Assembly: GCF_002335745.1 (NCBI RefSeq)
Contig: NZ_NIST01000001.1
Coordinates: 1,395,449-1,459,448 of the forward strand
Length of the DNA stretch: 64,000 bases
Direction of reading: 5' to 3'
Source: Evansella halocellulosilytica
GTDB lineage: Bacteria > Bacillota > Bacilli > Bacillales > Salisediminibacteriaceae
Shown: positions 59,902-64,000 of the stretch, one piece after another
Position numbering within the stretch: the first letter of the stretch is position 1
How the letters are laid out: each line of letters starts with the position of its first letter
Made by a program: the position numbers and the translations under genes
Notes under the pieces: model-generated
Seen by the model: only the letters and a program-made list of their open reading frames with translations
The model's database searches: none
Told to the model about the DNA's origin: nothing

Positions 59902-60681
59902 TTATTTGTTGTTATCTCCGTAACGATTCAATAACTGAAAGGGCTGAACATGATAAATATTAAGTGGAACTGTCTGAGTTTTCATAGCATCAAGTACACG
60001 GACTTTAAATTGCTCACGCGTAATAAAAGAACTGAGGTTATCTTCTGTCAATCGTGCAAATAGAACTTCTGATGTTTCCCCTTCCTCAGGCTGCAGCGTA
60101 CCTGATTTGTAAGTACCTCTAAAAACAATACATGTAATATCTCGTGAGTGATTTTGATAAATGCCGGAAACGTTTGTTAACGTTACATGGACACCCGTTT
60201 CTTCAAAAATTTCACGATGAATCGCATCATCGAGACGCTCCCCTTCTTCAACTTGACCTCCGGGCATTTCCATCGTATCAGAGCGGTGGAGATTCCGAAC
60301 GAGTAGAACTTCTCCTTTTTCATTCGTAATGTAGCCGCTAACAGTGACGATATGTTTCGGAGGGAAATACGTTCCTTTTTCTGATGTTGATGAAAGGAAC
60401 TCCTCATGGCATTCAAGAAATAAATGACCATTCTCCTTTCGTTTTTCCTGGGCGGCTCTGTGAAGTTCACTTTGCTGAATATCTTTTTCAATCGAGTGGT
60501 AATGTTCAACACTCTCATATTCCCACATGGCAGTGATTTCTGTTTGTGATTCATTTACCCAGCGGCCGATCAACTTTGCTCCATGTTTCAGTTGATTAGG
60601 GTATAAATAAGTGTGGAAAAAATGATTAAATGTCTCTAACATATCGGGTGTGATCTTATACGTTTTTTTCCGAACGATCAT
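59902..60681 (-). CDS. NIPSNAP-like domain fused to a Nudix hydrolase
   Basis: 259 residues. The first 100 resemble a NIPSNAP/ABM-type ferredoxin fold (YKITPDMLETFNHFFHTYLYPNQLKHGAKLIGRW...EITAMWEYES is split over the strands). The rest is a Nudix hydrolase with a complete box: GQVEEGERLDDAIHRE and EETGV. Nudix enzymes cleave nucleoside diphosphates linked to a second group; the substrate is unknown. ATG 60681 has AAGGGGG ahead and overlaps the 3' end of the DeoR-type gene by 26 bp, so the two are co-translated. The fusion and its tie to a DeoR regulator suggest a sugar-nucleotide or nucleotide clean-up role (inference). Confidence 0.82.
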   Translation of the reverse strand: MIVRKKTYKITPDMLETFNHFFHTYLYPNQLKHGAKLIGRWVNESQTEITAMWEYESVEHYHSIEKDIQQSELHRAAQEKRKENGHLFLECHEEFLSSTSEKGTYFPPKHIVTVSGYITNEKGEVLLVRNLHRSDTMEMPGGQVEEGERLDDAIHREIFEETGVHVTLTNVSGIYQNHSRDITCIVFRGTYKSGTLQPEEGETSEVLFARLTEDNLSSFITREQFKVRVLDAMKTQTVPLNIYHVQPFQLLNRYGDNNK

Positions 60682-61453
60682 TAGATGAACCCCCTTTTTC
60701 AATAATTATCTCTGTACCTAATGTTTCGATTTCCTGGAGGTGATCGTTATCCACACCATCATCAGTGATAATAAGGTTTAACTCATTTAATGAAGACATT
60801 GATGAAAACATATCAACACCGAATTTCGTATGTTCGATTAAAGCAATAACCTGTCTTGAACGATCAAACACGTTTTTATGGAAGATCGCGACCTCAGGAG
60901 TGGCTGTACTTAACCCTTTTGCAGAAATACCACCGGCAGTAGCAAAACATAAGTCGAAATGAAAATGCTGCAAAAATTCATTAGCTAGCATGTCTGTCAT
61001 ATTGCCGGATGATTTTACGCTGCCTCCGATTAAGAATGTTTGAATATGATCACGATGCCTTAACTCGTATGCGAGTTCAACGGAATTTGTCACGACTGTA
61101 AAATTGATTTTTTCAGGCAAGTAATTGAGCATCACGTAATGAATCGCAGCTCCGCCAATAAAAAGCGTTTGATCCTTTTGAATGTACGAAGCAGCCTTTT
61201 TCGCGATTGCATGCTGAAAGGGATTACCTTCACTATAACGAAGGTGAGGAGGGTGAGGCTTTGTGCGTGCATCCGGGTAAGGAATAGCGCCTCCGTGAGT
61301 ACGCTTTACTAAACGTTCTTTTTCCAACAATGATAAATCACGTCGAATGGAATCAATTGACACGTTGAACTGATCTGCAAGATCTTTCGCTAAAACACGT
61401 CCTTCCTTTTGAACCATCTCAAAAATGTTTTTTCTGCGTTCTTCGGAAAACAT
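60656..61453 (-). CDS. DeoR-family transcriptional regulator
   Basis: 265 residues. N-terminal winged helix (VLAKDLADQFNVSIDSIRRD, LVKRTHGGA), C-terminal DeoR sensor of the ribose-5-phosphate-isomerase-like fold (FIGGAAIHYVML, VVTNSVELAYEL, FATAGGIS). Members sense phosphorylated sugars and usually repress neighbouring sugar genes; the only gene in its operon here is the Nudix protein. ATG 61453 follows AAAGGAGG. Upstream TTTGTTCATGTTTTAGTT-like sequence (61484-61502) could be its operator. Confidence 0.88.
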   Translation of the reverse strand: MFSEERRKNIFEMVQKEGRVLAKDLADQFNVSIDSIRRDLSLLEKERLVKRTHGGAIPYPDARTKPHPPHLRYSEGNPFQHAIAKKAASYIQKDQTLFIGGAAIHYVMLNYLPEKINFTVVTNSVELAYELRHRDHIQTFLIGGSVKSSGNMTDMLANEFLQHFHFDLCFATAGGISAKGLSTATPEVAIFHKNVFDRSRQVIALIEHTKFGVDMFSSMSSLNELNLIITDDGVDNDHLQEIETLGTEIIIEKGGSSNDRSEKNV

Positions 61454-61604
61454 TGTTGTTCCTCCTTTACATTGTATGTTCTAGTTTGTTCATGTTTTAG
61501 TTATTGATTATGCGGTTTATCCCTTGTTTTTGTTACTATTATGTCGTGTTTATTCCGTTTTGTAAAGGTTGTTTCCATTTTATTCGCGCTTTAGCTAAAA
61601 TTCA

Positions 61605-61639
61605 TGAAAAAACCTGATGGAACACGATCCACCAGGTTT
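61605..61639 (-). terminator. Terminator of htpG
   Basis: On the minus strand AACCTGGTGGA pairs with TCCATCAGGTT, one mismatch, followed by TTTT. Confidence 0.88.
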
Positions 61640-61646
61640 AAAAATA

Positions 61647-63521
61647 TTAATTCATAATTTTGCACATATCATTTGTGAACGTAACCGGATCCTCAAGCGG
61701 CAGCCCTTCGATAAGGAGAGCCTGATTGTAGAGGAGGTTCGTATACAGTGTTAATTTATCTTGATCATTTTCGTGAGCTTGCTTTAATGATTGGAAAATG
61801 TCGTGATTTAAGTTGATTTCCAATACTTTATCAGCTTTTACGTTTTGGTTGTCAGGCATCGCTTGAAGGACTTTTTCCATTTCAATTGTCACTTCTCCTT
61901 CTGCTGTTAAGCAGACAGGATGAGACTTCAGTCTTTTAGAGATGCGGACGTCTTTTACTTTGTCACCGAGTATGGATTTCATTTCATTAAAGAGGTCTTT
62001 ATGTTCCTCAACCTCTTTCTCGTTTTGTTCATCATCATTGTCAAGACCAAGGTCACCGCTAGAAACAGATTTAAACTGCTTGTCTTTGTATTGCATTAAC
62101 ATTTTAATCGCAAACTCATCAACATCTTCAGTGAAATAAAGAATTTCATAGCCTTTATCAGAAACGAGCTCAGTTTGCGGAAGTTTTTCAATGCGATCAT
62201 ATGACTCGCCAGTTGCATAGTAAATGTACGTTTGATCTTCTGGCATTCTAGACACATATTCGTCTAATGTGACAAGTTTCTTCTCTTTTGAAGAATAGAA
62301 CATAAGCAGATCCTGCAAATCTTCTTTATTGCTGCCAAAGTCACTGTAGACACCATACTTTAACTGACGACCGAATGAATTGTAGAATGTCTCGTATTTT
62401 TCACGATCATTTTTTAAGAGTGACTGCAGTTCATTTTTAATTTTGTTTTTAATATTTTTTGCAATTGCCTTCAGTTGACGATCATGCTGCAGGATCTCTC
62501 GAGAAATGTTCAATGACAAGTCTTCAGAATCAACCATTCCTTTGACAAAACCGAAATAATCAGGCAGTAAATCCGCGCACTTGTCCATGATGAGGACTCC
62601 GCTTGAATAAAGCTCTAGCCCTTTTTCGAATTCCTTTGAGTAATAGTCAAAGGGAATCGTTTCAGGAATAAATAAGATCGAATTGTAGCGAATCGTTCCG
62701 TCAACTTTAATGTGAATATGCTTTAACGGCTTATCAAAACCGTAACGTTTTTCTGTGTAGAAGTTTTCGTAATCCTCATCAGACAGTTCACTTTTATTTT
62801 TTCGCCAAATCGGTACCATGCTGTTGATTGTCTGTTCTTCAATATGCTCTTCCATTTCTTCTTCATTGTCAGCTTTTGGCTTTTGAACAGACACATCCAT
62901 TTTAATTGGATAGCGGATGAAATCAGAATATTTTTTAATGATGTTTTTTAAACGGAATTCTTCTAAAAACTCATCATAGTTTTCATCATCTGTATTTTCT
63001 TTCAAATGAATCGTAATTGTTGTACCTACTTCAGCTTTTTCAGAAGGCTTGATCGTGTACCCTTCGACTCCGTCAGATTCCCATTCGTACGCTTGATCAC
63101 TGCCAAATGCTTTTGTCAGAACCGTTACATTTGATGCAACCATGAATGCGGAATAAAAGCCGACACCGAATTGACCGATAATATCGTGGCCATCTTTGAT
63201 TTCGGTTTCTTTTTTAAACGCTAGTGAACCACTTTCAGCAATCGTCCCTAAATTTCGCTCGAGTTCTTCCTCTGTCATCCCGATTCCGCTATCAGCAATA
63301 GTAAGCGTTCGTTTTTCTTTATCAGCTGAAATTTTAATGTGGAAGCTGTCTTGATCAAATTGGATAGAATCATCTGTCAATGCTTTGTAATACATTTTGT
63401 CGATGGCATCACTTGCATTTGAGATTAATTCTCTCAAAAAGATTTCCTTTTGCGAATAAATCGAATTAACCATCATTTCTAATAGACGCTTCGATTCAGC
63501 TTTAAATTGTTGTTTCGCCAT
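61647..63521 (-). CDS. htpG: Chaperone HtpG (Hsp90)
   Basis: ATP-dependent dimeric chaperone of 624 residues (B. subtilis 626). N-terminal GHKL ATPase: [21 protein letters not shown] and [11 protein letters not shown]; middle domain with the catalytic-loop Arg region ([16 protein letters not shown]); C-terminal dimerisation domain. ATG 63521 has AAAAGGAGTAATG ahead; the ATG at 63527 overlaps it. Controlled by an upstream CIRCE operator, so HrcA regulation is expected. Confidence 0.96.
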   Translation of the reverse strand: MAKQQFKAESKRLLEMMVNSIYSQKEIFLRELISNASDAIDKMYYKALTDDSIQFDQDSFHIKISADKEKRTLTIADSGIGMTEEELERNLGTIAESGSLAFKKETEIKDGHDIIGQFGVGFYSAFMVASNVTVLTKAFGSDQAYEWESDGVEGYTIKPSEKAEVGTTITIHLKENTDDENYDEFLEEFRLKNIIKKYSDFIRYPIKMDVSVQKPKADNEEEMEEHIEEQTINSMVPIWRKNKSELSDEDYENFYTEKRYGFDKPLKHIHIKVDGTIRYNSILFIPETIPFDYYSKEFEKGLELYSSGVLIMDKCADLLPDYFGFVKGMVDSEDLSLNISREILQHDRQLKAIAKNIKNKIKNELQSLLKNDREKYETFYNSFGRQLKYGVYSDFGSNKEDLQDLLMFYSSKEKKLVTLDEYVSRMPEDQTYIYYATGESYDRIEKLPQTELVSDKGYEILYFTEDVDEFAIKMLMQYKDKQFKSVSSGDLGLDNDDEQNEKEVEEHKDLFNEMKSILGDKVKDVRISKRLKSHPVCLTAEGEVTIEMEKVLQAMPDNQNVKADKVLEINLNHDIFQSLKQAHENDQDKLTLYTNLLYNQALLIEGLPLEDPVTFTNDMCKIMN

Positions 63522-63594
63522 GATCATTACTCCTTTTTATGTAAGATTGCTGGTGACGAAAATAACGTGGTCACCGATTTATTGAGTCGACATT

Positions 63595-63621
63595 TTAGCA
63601 CTCGGTTAGATAGAGTGCTAA
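63595..63621 (-). promoter_or_regulatory. CIRCE operator (HrcA site)
   Basis: TTAGCACTC-N9-GAGTGCTAA, a perfect match to the CIRCE consensus, lying between the htpG promoter and start codon at the likely transcription start. Confidence 0.95.
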
Positions 63622-63631
63622 TTCTATTGAT

Positions 63632-63659
63632 ATTTTACTGAATTCCTGTTTAATGTCAA
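63632..63659 (-). promoter_or_regulatory. Sigma-A promoter of htpG
   Basis: On the minus strand TTGACA (63659-63654) and TAAAAT (63637-63632) with a 16-bp spacer, directly upstream of CIRCE. Confidence 0.85.
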
Positions 63660-63699
63660 TATGTTTGCACATTTTTTTACAAAAACAAACCCAGAAATA

Positions 63700-63718
63700 T
63701 CCAGGTGCCTGGCACCTG
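63700..63718. repeat. 19-bp palindrome CCAGGTGCCTGGCACCTGG
   Basis: Perfect 9-1-9 palindrome in an otherwise AT-rich spacer, with the core GTGCC(T)GGCAC also present in the bpr terminator loop (48479-48489). No T-run follows. Confidence 0.7.
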
Positions 63719-63795
63719 GCAATGGCGTTGCATGAATTTAAATAAATTCCATCTTTTCAAAAATATGTATTTACATTCAATAAAAAAACTCCTAT

Positions 63796-63846
63796 TGTAG
63801 ATGTGTTGACCTTGTATTGTTCCCTAATACAAACAAGTCATCTACA
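63796..63846 (+). repeat. IS left-end hairpin
   Basis: TGTAGATG (63796) pairs with CATCTACA (63839), and TTGTATT with AATACAA inside. It lies between the presumed left end of the insertion sequence (around 63786) and the transposase start; such a stem can shield the start from outside transcription. The exact terminal repeat cannot be set without the right end. Confidence 0.5.
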
Positions 63847-63859
63847 AAAGGAGCTCCTA

Positions 63860-64000
63860 ATGAATAAGAAAATTATAGGACGTGAAATGCTCATTTGTCA
63901 ATGCTTATCTCTTCTTCCTTCGGAAGAGTTAGATTGTCCTTTATTAGATTATGGGAACTATAAGCTTTCAACCAAGGCTTTGTTAAAAATTCCGTAATAA
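63860..64000 (+). mobile_element. IS transposase, N-terminal part (possibly frameshifted)
   Basis: ATG 63860 after AAAAGGAGCTCC opens MNKKIIGREMLICQCLSLLP and continues EELDCPLLDYGNYKLSTKALLKI, which reads like the start of an IS4-type transposase of bacilli. After KALLKI the frame meets CCG TAA TAA at 63989-63997; adding one base would give an open SVI continuation, so a one-base deletion is likely. The window ends there, so an intact longer copy cannot be judged. Confidence 0.6.

Overview
The window is a chromosomal segment of a low-GC Firmicute of the family Bacillaceae. This follows from extended gene order shared with Bacillus subtilis: ydcA-acpS-ydcC-alr-ndoAI-ndoA-rsbRSTUVW-sigB-rsbX-tex-cmpA-ydcK-tRNA/rrn, then thiL-tsaE-tsaB-rimI-tsaD. 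Bacillus-type ribosome binding sites, sigma-A, sigma-B and sigma-54 promoters and the 16S/23S/5S sequences agree. The paired CbaAB and YthAB oxidases would fit an aerobic, perhaps alkaliphilic, soil or soda-type Bacillus relative, but the species cannot be named from the sequence alone.

Layout. 1-6.4 kb: arginine/ornithine/proline catabolism (rocR off the left edge, then rocA, rocD, proline dehydrogenase, rocF), with a sigma-54 promoter and a pair of palindromic activator sites between rocR and rocA. 6.9-13.6 kb, minus strand: Mg transporter MgtE, a YthAB-type bd quinol oxidase, and a ba3/CbaABD-type cytochrome oxidase that includes a 47-residue subunit. 13.9-15.1 kb: an orphan Fur-box-controlled iron-type ABC ATPase. 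15.1-17.0 kb: a class C group II intron directly behind that gene's terminator, followed by a 52-bp tandem hairpin array. 17.5-24.3 kb: rhomboid protease, acpS, NAD(P)HX repair enzyme, lipoprotein, alanine racemase and the MazEF-type EndoAI/EndoA pair. 24.4-26.5 kb: a second, different group II intron, again behind a terminator. 26.6-31.5 kb: the complete sigma-B stress module with an internal sigma-B promoter. 31.7-35.1 kb: tex, a small spore-cortex gene (cmpA) and a SprT-like protein. 35.3-42.2 kb: ten tRNA genes followed by 16S, 23S and 5S rRNA, with two promoters ahead of the tRNAs. 42.2-44 kb: a gene-poor stretch holding a 3' fragment of a second 5S gene, repeats and a long hairpin. 44-53 kb: bacillopeptidase F-like protease, a chemoreceptor, an unknown membrane protein and a Cys/Met-metabolism PLP enzyme. 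53.3-57 kb: thiL and the t6A tRNA-modification genes. 57-59.6 kb: a DnaA-box cluster that runs into a gene for a large membrane protein of unknown function. 59.9-63.6 kb, minus strand: NIPSNAP-Nudix protein, DeoR regulator, HtpG with a CIRCE operator. The right edge holds the start of an IS transposase.

Functionally the window joins nitrogen scavenging from arginine, terminal respiration, cell-wall and translation housekeeping, and the general stress response. The most notable non-coding signals are the DnaA-box cluster, a family of repeated hairpin-bearing elements in the tRNA/rRNA spacers, the rRNA processing stems, the truncated 5S copy, and three unrelated tandem arrays with periods of 21, 21 and 52 bp (close to 2, 2 and 5 helical turns). 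Several CDS starts were moved downstream of the longest-ORF start because the upstream codons overlap promoters or ribosome binding sites.
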